Part shown: piece by piece, positions 28,957-37,731 of the stretch
Layout: the number at the start of each line of letters is the position of its first letter
How positions within the stretch are numbered: position 1 is the first letter of the stretch
Source of the DNA: Clostridium folliculivorans
GTDB taxonomy: Bacteria > Bacillota > Clostridia > Clostridiales > Clostridiaceae
Assembly (NCBI RefSeq): GCF_024341905.1
Contig: NZ_BQXY01000001.1
Coordinates: forward strand, 62,001 to 126,000
Direction of reading: 5' to 3'
Length of the DNA stretch: 64,000 nt
The notes under the pieces: model-generated
Databases searched by the model: none
What the model saw: only the letters and a program-made list of their open reading frames with translations
Told to the model about the DNA's origin: nothing
Made by a program: the position numbers and the translations under genes

Positions 28957-29151
28957 ATGATATTAAATGGAGAAAAGAAAGAGTTTAAAGCAACCATAAC
29001 AGTAGCAGAGCTTTTAGATGAGCTAAAGATAAATTCAGATAAAGTTGTTGTAGAAGTTGATAGAGTAATTCTTGATAAGAATGAATACGCAGTCAAAAAA
29101 TTAAGTTCTGAATCTGAGGTGGAGTTAATAAGGTTTGTGGGAGGCGGCTAA
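28957..29151 (+). CDS. thiS: sulfur carrier protein ThiS
   Basis: A 64-residue ubiquitin-like protein ending in GGG-stop. The terminal Gly-Gly is adenylated by ThiF and then carries a thiocarboxylate that donates sulfur to the thiazole ring. MILNGEKKEF and the ELLDELKI helix are typical of the family. It has a strong TTAGGAGGTG ribosome site. The stop is one base before the thiF ATG. Confidence 0.93.
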   Translation: MILNGEKKEFKATITVAELLDELKINSDKVVVEVDRVILDKNEYAVKKLSSESEVELIRFVGGG

Positions 29152-29152
29152 A

Positions 29153-29956
29153 ATGAAGATATATGTAAATGAGGTCCTTAGGGAAGTTGCAGAGGATAGT
29201 ACAGCTTACTCTATAAGAGAAGTCTTTAAGGCAGATGCAGATATATTGATATATAACTCCTTTCCCTTAAAACAAGACATAGAAATTAAGGAATTTGATA
29301 AGATTGTTTTAATAAAAAGAGGAGAGATGCCTTCTAAGGAAGAGCTAGAGGCTCTTATGGTAGCAAGACATACCCCTTTCGTTCATGAAGAGCTTAAAAA
29401 AGCTAAGGTTGGTATTGCTGGACTTGGAGGTCTTGGTTCAAATGCAGCGGTATCCTTAGCAAGAATGGGAATAGGAAAGCTTTTGCTTATTGATTATGAC
29501 ATAGTTGAACCAAGCAATTTAAATAGACAATATTATTTTGTAAGACATATTGGTATGAAAAAAACTGAAGCTATGAAGGATGTAATAAGTGATTGCAATC
29601 CTTTCGTTGAAGTTGAGGTAAGGGACATGAAACTTGATGAAAATAATATAAAAGATGTATTCAAAGATGTAGATATAATAATCGAAGCTTTTGATGATCC
29701 CACTGCAAAGGCAACTATAGTCAGAACGGTGTTAAGTTCAATGAAGGACAAAAAGGTTATAGCAGCTTCTGGTGTTTCAGGATTTTATAGCAGCAATTCT
29801 ATTATAACTAGAAAATTAAAGGATAATCTGTACATGATAGGAGATATGGAAACGGAAGCGGCAATAGGCTGCGGGCTTATGGCTTCAAGAGTTGCAGTTG
29901 CAGCTAATCATGAAGCAAATGCTGCGGTAAGAATTATTTTAGGGGAGGAAATATAA
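29153..29956 (+). CDS. thiF: ThiS adenylyltransferase ThiF
   Basis: A 267-residue E1-like enzyme. The nucleotide-binding loop is [11 protein letters not shown] (87-97), followed by [17 protein letters not shown] with the Arg and Asp residues that bind ATP. The first 60 residues ([24 protein letters not shown]) resemble a ThiS-like domain, so this is the longer clostridial form. It lacks the CxxC zinc pairs of E. coli ThiF; only one Cys is near the end (IGCGLMA). ATG 29153 follows GGGAGG. Its TAA overlaps the thiG ATG. Confidence 0.9.
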   Translation: MKIYVNEVLREVAEDSTAYSIREVFKADADILIYNSFPLKQDIEIKEFDKIVLIKRGEMPSKEELEALMVARHTPFVHEELKKAKVGIAGLGGLGSNAAVSLARMGIGKLLLIDYDIVEPSNLNRQYYFVRHIGMKKTEAMKDVISDCNPFVEVEVRDMKLDENNIKDVFKDVDIIIEAFDDPTAKATIVRTVLSSMKDKKVIAASGVSGFYSSNSIITRKLKDNLYMIGDMETEAAIGCGLMASRVAVAANHEANAAVRIILGEEI

Positions 29957-30720
29957 TGGGAGATTTATTAAATATAGGTGGAGTAGAGCTTAAAAGCAGA
30001 CTTTTTGTAGGTACTGGAAAGTATGGTTCAAATAAAATAATACCAGATATAATAAAAGCTAGTGGAACTCAAGTTGTTACTGCTGCTTTAAGAAGAGTTA
30101 ATTTTAGTGACGAAGAAGAGAATATACTAAGTTATATAAAAGACTGTGTTATAATGCCTAACACTTCAGGTGCGAGAAATGCTGAAGAGGCTATAAGACT
30201 TGCAAGAATAGCAAAAGCTGCAGGCTGTGGCAACTGGGTTAAGATTGAGATCATGTCAGATAATAAGTATCTTCTTCCAGATAACTATGAAACAATAAAG
30301 GCTACAGAAGTTCTAGCAAAAGAAGGTTTTATTGTACTTCCATATATGAATCCAGATATTATGGATGCCAGAAGAATGGTAAATGCAGGAGCAGCTGCTG
30401 TAATGCCTCTTGGAGCACCTATCGGAAGTAACAGAGGAATCAGAACAAAGGAAATGATACAAATACTTATAGATGAAATAAAAGTTCCAATCGTAGTGGA
30501 TGCAGGGATAGGCAAACCATCAGATGCTGCAGAAGCCATGGAAATGGGAGCTGAAGCTGTGCTTATAAATACTGCACTTGCTACAGCAGGAGATCCAGTA
30601 CTTATGGCTGAAGCTTTTAAACTTGCAGTTGAAGGTGGAAGAAAAGGATATTTAGCTAAGCTAGGTGCTGAGAGATTTAAGGCTGAAGCGTCATCGCCAT
30701 TAACTGGATTTTTAAGATAG
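29956..30720 (+). CDS. thiG: thiazole synthase ThiG
   Basis: A 254-residue TIM barrel that condenses deoxyxylulose phosphate, dehydroglycine and ThiS-thiocarboxylate. The Schiff-base lysine is Lys96 in NWVKIEIM. Other family blocks are [39 protein letters not shown] and the end SPLTGFL. The start overlaps the thiF stop as TAATG. ThiG works with ThiH, encoded next, as a complex. Confidence 0.95.
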   Translation: MGDLLNIGGVELKSRLFVGTGKYGSNKIIPDIIKASGTQVVTAALRRVNFSDEEENILSYIKDCVIMPNTSGARNAEEAIRLARIAKAAGCGNWVKIEIMSDNKYLLPDNYETIKATEVLAKEGFIVLPYMNPDIMDARRMVNAGAAAVMPLGAPIGSNRGIRTKEMIQILIDEIKVPIVVDAGIGKPSDAAEAMEMGAEAVLINTALATAGDPVLMAEAFKLAVEGGRKGYLAKLGAERFKAEASSPLTGFLR

Positions 30721-30732
30721 GAAGTGGAATAA

Positions 30733-31836
30733 ATGAGTTTTTATGATATAGCTAAGGAAGTACAAGATTATAAATTTGATGGTTTCCTTAACAACGTAAC
30801 AGAAGATAGAATAATGAATATACTTAAAAAAGATAGAATAAGTAAAGAAGATTTTTTATGCTTACTATCACCGGTGGCAGAAAAGTTTTTAGAGACTATG
30901 GCGCAAAAAGCACATAATCTGACTATGAGCAATTTTGGAAAATCAGTAGTTCTGTATACTCCACTATATATTTCTAACTACTGTGTTAATAGATGTGCTT
31001 ACTGCAGCTATAATTTAAATAATAATATAAATAGACAAAAACTCACTATGGATGAAATAGAGAAGGAATGCAAGATTATATATGAAAGTGGACTTAGGCA
31101 TGTTATTCTTCTTACTGGTGAGTCTAGATTTCATAGCCCGGTATCTTACATAAAAGATGCTGTTAAGATAATGAAAAAGTATTTTAACTCAATAGCAATA
31201 GAGATATATCCTTTAGATGAAGATGAGTATAGAGAACTTGTAGAAGCTGGAGTAGATGCACTTACCATATATCAAGAAACTTATAATATGGAGGTTTATG
31301 ATAAGATACACCTTGGAGGCCCTAAAAAGGATTATAAATTTAGACTTGAAACACCAGAGAGAGCTTGCAAGGCGGGCATAAGAGGAATTGGCGTTGGTGC
31401 ATTATATGGACTTACTGATTGGAGAAAGGAAGCATATCTTTCGGGACTACATGCAAAATATATTGAAGATAATTTTCCTCATATGGAGATGAATATCTCT
31501 ATTCCAAGAATAAGACCTCATGCAGGAAGCTTCACTGACTTACATGAAATCAGCGATAGAAACTTAGTTCAGATAATGCTTGCTTCTAAGCTATTCCTTC
31601 CTAGAGCTGGTATAAATATGACAACTAGAGAAAGTGCAGAGTTTAGAGATAATCTTATTCCATTAGGAGTAACAAAGATGTCTGCTGGAGTATCCACGGA
31701 AATAGGAGGACATACAAAGGAAAAGGAAAACAAAGGCGATGGACAGTTTGAAATCTCTGATACAAGGACGGTAGAAGAGATAAAAATCATGCTTTCATCA
31801 AAAGGCTACTGTGCTGTTTTGAAGGATTGGGAATAA
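30733..31836 (+). CDS. thiH: 2-iminoacetate synthase ThiH
   Basis: A 367-residue radical-SAM tyrosine lyase. The cluster motif CVNRCAYCSYN (C-x3-C-x2-C) lies near residue 84. It splits tyrosine to p-cresol and dehydroglycine, the anaerobic route to the thiazole glycine unit (aerobes use ThiO), fitting an anaerobe. PRIRPHAGSF, MTTRES and the final DTRTVEEI are family blocks. It is 12 bases from thiG and part of the same operon. Confidence 0.94.
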   Translation: MSFYDIAKEVQDYKFDGFLNNVTEDRIMNILKKDRISKEDFLCLLSPVAEKFLETMAQKAHNLTMSNFGKSVVLYTPLYISNYCVNRCAYCSYNLNNNINRQKLTMDEIEKECKIIYESGLRHVILLTGESRFHSPVSYIKDAVKIMKKYFNSIAIEIYPLDEDEYRELVEAGVDALTIYQETYNMEVYDKIHLGGPKKDYKFRLETPERACKAGIRGIGVGALYGLTDWRKEAYLSGLHAKYIEDNFPHMEMNISIPRIRPHAGSFTDLHEISDRNLVQIMLASKLFLPRAGINMTTRESAEFRDNLIPLGVTKMSAGVSTEIGGHTKEKENKGDGQFEISDTRTVEEIKIMLSSKGYCAVLKDWE

Positions 31837-31840
31837 ATTT

Positions 31841-32443
31841 ATGGATAAAGGAATTTATGTAGTTACTAATAGAAGATTGATTAAAGACGGAACCCTTCCA
31901 GAAATAGCTGAAAGCAGCGTAAAAGGGGGAGCAACAGCAATAATACTACGTGAAAAAGATTTGGATGACTATAGTCTCATGAATCTTGCAATTAAAGTAA
32001 AGGAAAAGTTAATTAGCAGTAAAGCATTATTTATAATTAACGGAAACTATAAAGTAGCAAAAGATGTTGATGCTGATGGGGTGCATTTAAGCTTTAATAT
32101 GTTTATGAATTTTGAGGAAGAGTTTGATGGCCTTTTAGGTGTTTCAATACATTCTCTTGAAGAGGCTATATTAGCTGAGCAAAAGGGGGCAAGCTATTTA
32201 ATAGCTGGTCATATATTTGAAACTTCTTGTAAGGAAAGCATGAAAGGAAGAGGAGTAGATTTTTTAAAGAAAATATGTGAAAGTGTAAAAATACCTGTGA
32301 TAGCCATTGGTGGAATAAGTGAATATAATATAAATCATATAATGAAGTGTGGTGCCTATGGAGCTGCAATTATGTCGTCTGTAATGCAAAGCGAAGATCC
32401 AGAAAATTATATATGTAAATTGAGACATAAGTTAGATTTATAG
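31841..32443 (+). CDS. tenI: thiazole tautomerase TenI (ThiE fold)
   Basis: A 200-residue TIM barrel of the ThiE/TenI family. I call TenI, not ThiE, because the second half follows Bacillus TenI closely (VSIHSLEEA, AGHIFETSCK with the essential His124, KGRGVDFL, IPVIAIGGIS). ThiE-type metal and phosphate residues are changed: the usual INDR reads INGN, and the GQ.D after VHL is missing. TenI converts the ThiG product to the aromatic carboxythiazole phosphate. Annotation pipelines may label it thiamine phosphate synthase. If it is TenI, a ThiE must be elsewhere. It is the last gene before a terminator. Confidence 0.8.
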   Translation: MDKGIYVVTNRRLIKDGTLPEIAESSVKGGATAIILREKDLDDYSLMNLAIKVKEKLISSKALFIINGNYKVAKDVDADGVHLSFNMFMNFEEEFDGLLGVSIHSLEEAILAEQKGASYLIAGHIFETSCKESMKGRGVDFLKKICESVKIPVIAIGGISEYNINHIMKCGAYGAAIMSSVMQSEDPENYICKLRHKLDL

Positions 32444-32458
32444 ATTTATAGACTTTAT

Positions 32459-32508
32459 AAATACCTTTAAAAGCATTCTCATAATGGGTTTGAAGGTATT
32501 TATATTTA
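32459..32508. terminator. terminator of the thiamine operon
   Basis: Stem AAATACCTT / AAGGTATTT with inner CATT / AATG pairing and T-rich flanks; it can also act on minus-strand transcripts. The remaining gap to 32791 holds an AT-rich direct repeat (ATCAATTTAATTA, about 32612-32638) and nothing else recognisable. Confidence 0.75.
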
Positions 32509-32791
32509 TGTAAAGTACATTAGTATATGTATTAAATTAATGTTGATGATTAGGACAAGCTTTTTAGCATACTGTGCAATATTTATAATGTATATTCTAG
32601 TTAAGTTAATTAATCAATTTAATTAATCAATTTAATTAAAGTATAATTACTTCAATACTTTTGCGAATAAACCTATTAGACCTTATATATATAAGATTAA
32701 TGTATGGTGAGTAGCACGTTTTTGAAAATGGGATTCTGTCCGAACTTTTGAATCTTTAAAACCAGTATAATCGGAATATTGAATATAAAAA

Positions 32792-33748
32792 TTAATACAT
32801 TTTGTTGCTGATCAACCTAATCCTATCAGTGTTAATGAATTTGTTCTTTGCTAATGAATAATTAGATAAAATATCCCTATAATTCAAATTTTCATCTATA
32901 TTTAGAAGTATAAAGTAGCGAAGATATCTTTGTAGATATTTTGTAGCTACCCCATGAAAGGTACAAAGTAAGGATCTGAGATTTGGTCTGAAACATTTTA
33001 TTCTTAGGTCAACGGGTTCTTGGTGCATGTGAGTTTTATTGTATAATTTTTTTAACTTATTATGCCTCCTTGCGAGGGCTTTCAAATAAGAATTTTGATA
33101 TGCAATTATATACGAATCTTTATCTATTTCTGTGTAGACTTTTTCATTGAAAGTACGCATATTACAGTTATTTTTAAAAACTGGTTTGGCAAACATATAG
33201 TTATCTGATCCAGTTGCTGCAACAATCCAAATACTATCTCTTGAGCCAAACTTATCTTTTAAATTCAAGTTGTCACTTAAACAGGCCTCTTCAATGTTGC
33301 TTTTTAAATTTCTACTGCCTTTAAAGTTTTCTTTAACGGAGGCTGTTCCGATATGAATTGTTCCTTTTAAGTTTTTAAGTTTATCAGTATCTAATGTTAG
33401 ACTGTGCAGTATTTTGTGCCTCCAATAGAAGGCTGTTACCAAGCTTATACCGAGCTTTTTTGCACAAAATCTCAAAGATTTGGTTTCTACTAATAAGTCC
33501 ATAAAATTTAACCATGTACTTGCATCTTTTTTTGAATAACTCCATAATGAGTTGGTTGTTTTGGAGAAGGTTCTTCTACAATCCTTACATATATATCTTT
33601 GTATTCCATTATAAAATCCATATTTAACATGGTTTTCTGAACTACATGCAGGACAATAATTTACTGACCTTGTTTTGTAGAAATCTTTTTTAGAGATTTG
33701 GTTTTTGGATAAACCTAATTTTTTTAGTTTTGTACGTTGTTTTATCAA
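32792..33748 (-). CDS. IS1595-type transposase-like protein, catalytic residues apparently lost
   Basis: An intact 318-residue frame. It has a zinc ribbon (CPAC ... CKDC, residues 32-57), a helix-turn-helix (LRFCAKKLGISLVTAFYWR) and a core resembling the ISXO2/IS1595 transposase domain, ending FHGVATKYLQRYL. By eye, the catalytic acids are absent: the usual DET segment reads IGTAS (about 133-137), the second Asp position reads IIAYQNSY (214-221), and the Asn/His motif before the GVATKYL block is not conserved. No terminal inverted repeats were found nearby. It starts at TTG 33748 with GAGGTG upstream, which is part of an inverted repeat. It may be decaying or domesticated. Confidence 0.7.
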   Translation of the reverse strand: MIKQRTKLKKLGLSKNQISKKDFYKTRSVNYCPACSSENHVKYGFYNGIQRYICKDCRRTFSKTTNSLWSYSKKDASTWLNFMDLLVETKSLRFCAKKLGISLVTAFYWRHKILHSLTLDTDKLKNLKGTIHIGTASVKENFKGSRNLKSNIEEACLSDNLNLKDKFGSRDSIWIVAATGSDNYMFAKPVFKNNCNMRTFNEKVYTEIDKDSYIIAYQNSYLKALARRHNKLKKLYNKTHMHQEPVDLRIKCFRPNLRSLLCTFHGVATKYLQRYLRYFILLNIDENLNYRDILSNYSLAKNKFINTDRIRLISNKMY

Positions 33749-33752
33749 TTAG

Positions 33753-33820
33753 AGCACCTCATCAAAGAAATATTTAAATAGTAGTTATTATCTAAATACT
33801 TGCCATTTTACTGAGGTGCT
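33753..33820 (-). promoter_or_regulatory. inverted repeat that can hide the ribosome site of the transposase-like gene
   Basis: Perfect 9-bp arms AGCACCTCA (33753-33761) and TGAGGTGCT (33812-33820), 50 bases apart. On the minus-strand RNA the downstream arm contains GAGGTG, the likely ribosome site of the TTG at 33748, so folding would block translation. Confidence 0.5.
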
Positions 33821-33884
33821 AATCATTATCAACATTTATTTTATACATATTATTATAGGTTTAACATAGTATTAGGATCTTAGG

Positions 33885-34766
33885 CTACATCATTTCTTTT
33901 GATAATTTTAAGAAGGCTTTTAAAGCAGGAGAAAGCCATTTATCTTTATGATAAAGAACCTGAGATACTATTCCAAAATCAGGACCAGCCCAATTTAATG
34001 AAACTAATCTTCCTTGATTCAATTCTTCCTCTACAGCTACCTTTGGTAAAAGTGTTATTCCTAATCCGCTCATAGTAAATTGCTTTATAGCTTGAACACT
34101 TCCGGTTTCTAAAACTACATTTGCTTTTAGATTATAGCTGTTTAGTATGTTTTCAAATACAGCTCTATAACTGCAGCCTAGTTCAGTTAATATAAGAGAT
34201 TCTTTTGCGATATCTTCTGGCAGAATTTCAGCCTTTTCTAATAGAGGATGTCCGGGAGCTGTTAAAAGAAGCATTGGCTCATCGAAGGATACTTCAGTTA
34301 TAAAATCATTAGCTTCTATCCTAGTTCCTAAAGAAAAAGCAACATCAATAAAGTTGTCACGAAGAAAATGTCTAAAGTCGGTGCAGTTTCCAAACTTCAT
34401 AGATACTTCTACATTAGGATAAAGTCTTCTGTACTCCTTTAATATTTCTGGTAGTCTAAGTACGCATAGAGACTCAGCAGCACCTATAGTGAGTACTCCG
34501 CTTGGAACATCTTCACTGGTCAAAACATTTTTTATCTCCGAGGAAAGTTTAAGCATCTGTTTGGCATAAGGTAGTAGTTTTTTTCCTTGATGTGTTAAGG
34601 TTATATTTTTTCCTATTCTTTCGAAAAGTTTTACACCAAGTTCACTTTCTAAAAGTTTTATTTGGGTAGTTATAGTAGATTGGGCATAGCCTAAGGAATG
34701 AGCAGCTTGAGTAAAGCTTTGTAATTTACATATAGTAATAAAGGAATTGAGCTGTTTTAAATCCAT
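33885..34766 (-). CDS. LysR family transcriptional regulator
   Basis: A 293-residue LysR-type regulator: winged HTH at residues 1-60 (MDLKQLNSFITICKLQSFTQ, AQSTITTQIKLLE) and a periplasmic-binding-protein-like effector domain with LTIGAAESLCVLRLPEIL. It is transcribed away from asd across a 327-base gap, the usual layout for a regulator of the divergent gene, but the target is not proven. ATG 34766 follows GGAGATGATATT; the longer frame to 34784 would place that site inside the gene. Confidence 0.9.
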   Translation of the reverse strand: MDLKQLNSFITICKLQSFTQAAHSLGYAQSTITTQIKLLESELGVKLFERIGKNITLTHQGKKLLPYAKQMLKLSSEIKNVLTSEDVPSGVLTIGAAESLCVLRLPEILKEYRRLYPNVEVSMKFGNCTDFRHFLRDNFIDVAFSLGTRIEANDFITEVSFDEPMLLLTAPGHPLLEKAEILPEDIAKESLILTELGCSYRAVFENILNSYNLKANVVLETGSVQAIKQFTMSGLGITLLPKVAVEEELNQGRLVSLNWAGPDFGIVSQVLYHKDKWLSPALKAFLKLSKEMM

Positions 34767-35093
34767 AATATCATCTCCATTCAAGTATATAATATATTTT
34801 CTATTTTTTAATTATAGAGTTGTCTATTTATACCATAAGCATAAGATAATAATGAAGTATAAAATATAATATGGTATTATCAAAAAAAATGAACATATCA
34901 ATCAAAACTTTCAATTTTACTAATGCATATGGTCATGATAACATATATTTAGATAAAACCGTATAGTTAATGATAAATAAATAGAGGTTGGAATTCAGTA
35001 TATTTGAAGAAAAAGATAATAGTCAGTTTATCTATAGGAATGGTTTCATATTTGAATGTAAAAACAGAATAATTTAAATTAGGAGTGAATGAT
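34767..35093. promoter_or_regulatory. divergent intergenic region between lysR and asd
   Basis: Very AT-rich 327-base gap that must hold both promoters. I could not pick single -35/-10 pairs with confidence and saw no perfect T-N11-A dyad. The asd ribosome site TTAGGAG is at its right edge. Confidence 0.4.
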
Positions 35094-36173
35094 ATGAGTG
35101 ATAAGCTAAGAGTAGGACTTATAGGTGGAACTGGAATGGTTGGACAGAGATTGACAATTCTTCTGGAGAATCATCCGTGGTTTGAAGTTAAAGTTATAGC
35201 TGCCAGTGGTAGGTCAGCTGGGTTAACTTATGAAGAAGCAGTTAAGGATAGATGGAAGATGACAAGACCTATTCCTGAAAACTTAAAAAGTATTATTATA
35301 AAGGATGGAGCAGCTGTAGAAGAAATATCTAAAGAGGTAGATTTTGTTTTCTGTGCTGTTTCTCTTAATAAAGATAGAACAAAGGAACTTGAAGAATTGT
35401 ATGCAAAGCATGAAGTTCCAGTTGTTTCATGTAATTCAGCCAACAGAATGGTAGAAGATGTTCCGATGGTTATTCCAGAAGTAAATGGAGATCACATCGA
35501 AATAATCAATAGCCAAAGAAAAAGACTGGGGACTAACAAAGGATTTATAGCAGTAAAACCTAACTGTTCAATTCAAAGCTATGTACCAGCAATAAGTGCT
35601 TTATCTGAATTTAAGCCTAAGAGCATATTAGCATGTACCTACCAAGCAATTTCAGGAGCAGGAAAAAACTTTGAAGATTGGCCAGAAATGTTGGATAATG
35701 TTATTCCTTATATAGGCGGAGAAGAAGAAAAGAGTGAAAATGAACCGCTAAAAATATGGGGTGAAGTCAAGGGAGATAAGATAGAAGATGTTAAGCAGCC
35801 AATAATCACAACTCAATGTATTAGAGTACCAGTTAGTGATGGTCATTTAGCAGCTGTGTTTGTAAGCTTTGAAAATAAACCATCCAAAGAAGATATAATA
35901 AGGTTATGGGAAAACTTTAATATACCAGAATCAGTTGAAAGTCTTCCAAGCGCTCCTAAAAAGTTTCTTAAATATTTTGAGGAAGCTGATAGACCACAAA
36001 CAAAACTTGATAGAAACTTTGAGAATGGAATGGGAATAACAATGGGGAGGCTTAGAGAAGACAAAGTGTACGATTATAAATTTGTTTGTCTTTCTCATAA
36101 TACCTTGAGAGGCGCAGCTGGTGGGGCAGTGTTAATTGCAGAACTTTTAAAAGCTCAAGGATATTTATACTAA
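35094..36173 (+). CDS. asd: aspartate-semialdehyde dehydrogenase
   Basis: About 359 residues. It reduces aspartyl phosphate to aspartate semialdehyde for lysine, diaminopimelate, threonine and methionine synthesis. NADPH binding is shown by VGLIGGTGMVGQR at the start; the active Cys is in KPNCSIQSYVPA; ISGAGKNFEDWPEM and CIRVPVSDGHLAAVF follow. The length and these blocks match the archaeal/fungal-type ASADH branch, found in some clostridia. ATG 35094 has AGGAG 8 bases upstream; GTG 35085 is less likely. It is monocistronic and followed by an IS end fragment. Confidence 0.92.
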   Translation: MSDKLRVGLIGGTGMVGQRLTILLENHPWFEVKVIAASGRSAGLTYEEAVKDRWKMTRPIPENLKSIIIKDGAAVEEISKEVDFVFCAVSLNKDRTKELEELYAKHEVPVVSCNSANRMVEDVPMVIPEVNGDHIEIINSQRKRLGTNKGFIAVKPNCSIQSYVPAISALSEFKPKSILACTYQAISGAGKNFEDWPEMLDNVIPYIGGEEEKSENEPLKIWGEVKGDKIEDVKQPIITTQCIRVPVSDGHLAAVFVSFENKPSKEDIIRLWENFNIPESVESLPSAPKKFLKYFEEADRPQTKLDRNFENGMGITMGRLREDKVYDYKFVCLSHNTLRGAAGGAVLIAELLKAQGYLY

Positions 36174-36237
36174 GAAATAAATTTATATGCTAATTAAATC
36201 TAGTGTTATAGACTTAATTTACGAGTTTTTTAATTTA

Positions 36238-36316
36238 GGCGCTGTTAAAGCATCGTATTGAAATTGATTGGTTAATCATCCAACGCTTTAATGAGCTTAC
36301 GCAAAGAATTAATATA
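36238..36316. mobile_element. IS left-end fragment (copy C)
   Basis: GGCGCTGTTAAAGC... through CATCCAACGCTTTAATGAG and ACGCAAAGAATTAATAT matches copies A and B. It is uninterrupted where copy B carries its first palindromic insertion, so it serves as the empty-site reference. The right end is missing. Confidence 0.6.
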
Positions 36317-36366
36317 AAAAGAATATAAAAAGTTTGAGTGATGGAAATATAATGAAGATATAGATG

Positions 36367-36398
36367 TTTAGCCTAGGAGGTGGTTCTCTTAGGCTAAA
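36367..36398. terminator. hairpin between asd and the third ger locus
   Basis: Stem TTTAGCCTA / TAGGCTAAA with inner GAG / CTC. T-tracts are weak on both strands; it may stop the convergent transcripts of asd and the minus-strand gerB. Confidence 0.55.
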
Positions 36399-36404
36399 TT
36401 TGTA

Positions 36405-37502
36405 TTAGTTACAGGAAATATGCTTTAATTTTTTCATCTTAAAGTGTGCAAATAGTAACGTAATAACAGGTATTATAACTTGAAAAGGAAATGCGTAGTA
36501 TTTATAAATAGTTATTGCCCAATATTGCATTTCCATAGTACTGTCATAAATAGTATAGGCTAAGTAGCTCATCAATAATCCGGTTTGAATTATTAGGGAT
36601 TTATAATCTTTAAGGTTAAAAAGTTTACTAATTCCGTTGCTAACAGCTATTAGGCAAAAACTAACCTTTATGAATATTGCGCTTACGAAAACTATTGCTA
36701 CTGAAACTTCCATACGTTGAAGAAAGTCTCCTAAATGTATCCTGCTTATAGCAACATATGAAGGAAAGTATAGGAGATTTAATGTACTTGGACCTAATAC
36801 CATTATATTTCTCATTGATATATATACAATGAAGACTGAAGCTATGACAACACCTTTAATGAGCACCTTATAGGAAGAATTTCTTTTTTCTAAGCACGAA
36901 AAAACTCCTGTAAAAACAATTACCTCAGCAAAGGGAAATGAAAAAGCTGAAAAGGTACCATTTAAGAAATCACTAGTTTTCATACTAAAAAAAGGTTTTA
37001 AATAATGAAATCTCATTTGGGGTATTGATAAGCTTGCAATTATAAACACAAAAAGTAGGCAAATTATTAAAAGGATTCTTGAACTTCTTGCCATCACTTC
37101 TACTCCATGAGTTGAACTCCATATACATAATAATGACAGACACATTATGGTTACTATCATTGGTGTTTCTGGCAAAGCAAGAGTATTCATGAATTCTGCA
37201 AAGTTACGTATAACCAAGGCTCCTAAGTGGAAAAAGTACCATATATATAAGACACAAAAAAGTTTGCCTATATACTTTCCATATAATATTACGAATATAT
37301 CAAATATATCTTTTTTAGGAAATAGAGCTAAGAGCCTACAATATACTAGCAAAAGAGGTATCACTAAAATAGTTGCTGCTATAATAGCAATCCAGCTACC
37401 ATTTTTTGCTTCTCCAGCTGCACCAAGTATCATAGTACTACCAAATACAAATAGAATAACTGTACTAAGAGCGAGCTTATCACAAACAACTTCATTTTCC
37501 AT
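36405..37502 (-). CDS. spore germinant receptor B subunit, locus 3
   Basis: A 365-residue GerB-family membrane protein, about ten helices. It starts KLALSTVILFVFGSTMILGA and has NGSWIAIIAA where others have KQDxW. FSFPFAEVIVFTGVFSCLE corresponds to the conserved middle helix. It is the last gene of a minus-strand A-C-D-B locus. AGGTGGTGACTT precedes the ATG. The germinant is unknown. Confidence 0.9.
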   Translation of the reverse strand: MENEVVCDKLALSTVILFVFGSTMILGAAGEAKNGSWIAIIAATILVIPLLLVYCRLLALFPKKDIFDIFVILYGKYIGKLFCVLYIWYFFHLGALVIRNFAEFMNTLALPETPMIVTIMCLSLLCIWSSTHGVEVMARSSRILLIICLLFVFIIASLSIPQMRFHYLKPFFSMKTSDFLNGTFSAFSFPFAEVIVFTGVFSCLEKRNSSYKVLIKGVVIASVFIVYISMRNIMVLGPSTLNLLYFPSYVAISRIHLGDFLQRMEVSVAIVFVSAIFIKVSFCLIAVSNGISKLFNLKDYKSLIIQTGLLMSYLAYTIYDSTMEMQYWAITIYKYYAFPFQVIIPVITLLFAHFKMKKLKHISCN

Positions 37503-37520
37503 AAGTCACCACCTGTATAA

Positions 37521-37730
37521 TTATTTTTGTAACATAAACTTAAAAATGTTTTCTATTGGCTTAGCAGGGCTAAAGATATCTATTTTAAGGGCTAGTGATA
37601 CAGCTATGATAAAAGATAAAATACACATTAAGCTGCTTATATAAAAATCTTTTTTTAGCCCTTGCTTAAATAGATTAACTTGATCTACTAAAACAATTAC
37701 TATATAAAACAAAATAACTACTATTAACAT
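37521..37730 (-). CDS. small two-helix D-type germination protein, locus 3
   Basis: A 69-residue protein with two membrane helices and the end IDIFSPAKPIENIFKFML. It resembles the 71-residue protein of locus 2 in length, topology and C-terminal pattern. ATG 37730 has AGGTG 6 bases upstream; it begins one base after the C-subunit stop. Such D proteins modulate receptor function in Bacillus; here that is inference. Confidence 0.75.
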   Translation of the reverse strand: MLIVVILFYIVIVLVDQVNLFKQGLKKDFYISSLMCILSFIIAVSLALKIDIFSPAKPIENIFKFMLQK

Positions 37731-37731
37731 A

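Noticed and set aside
32607-32640. Short AT-rich direct repeats (ATCAATTTAATTA) considered as a CRISPR or iteron array
   Set aside because: Only about two to three adjacent units without spacers, purely A/T-driven; no cas or rep genes are present.
37147-37644. Plus-strand open frame of 165 codons opposite gerB and the D gene
   Set aside because: It is antisense to two well-supported ger genes and lacks a ribosome site and family motifs.
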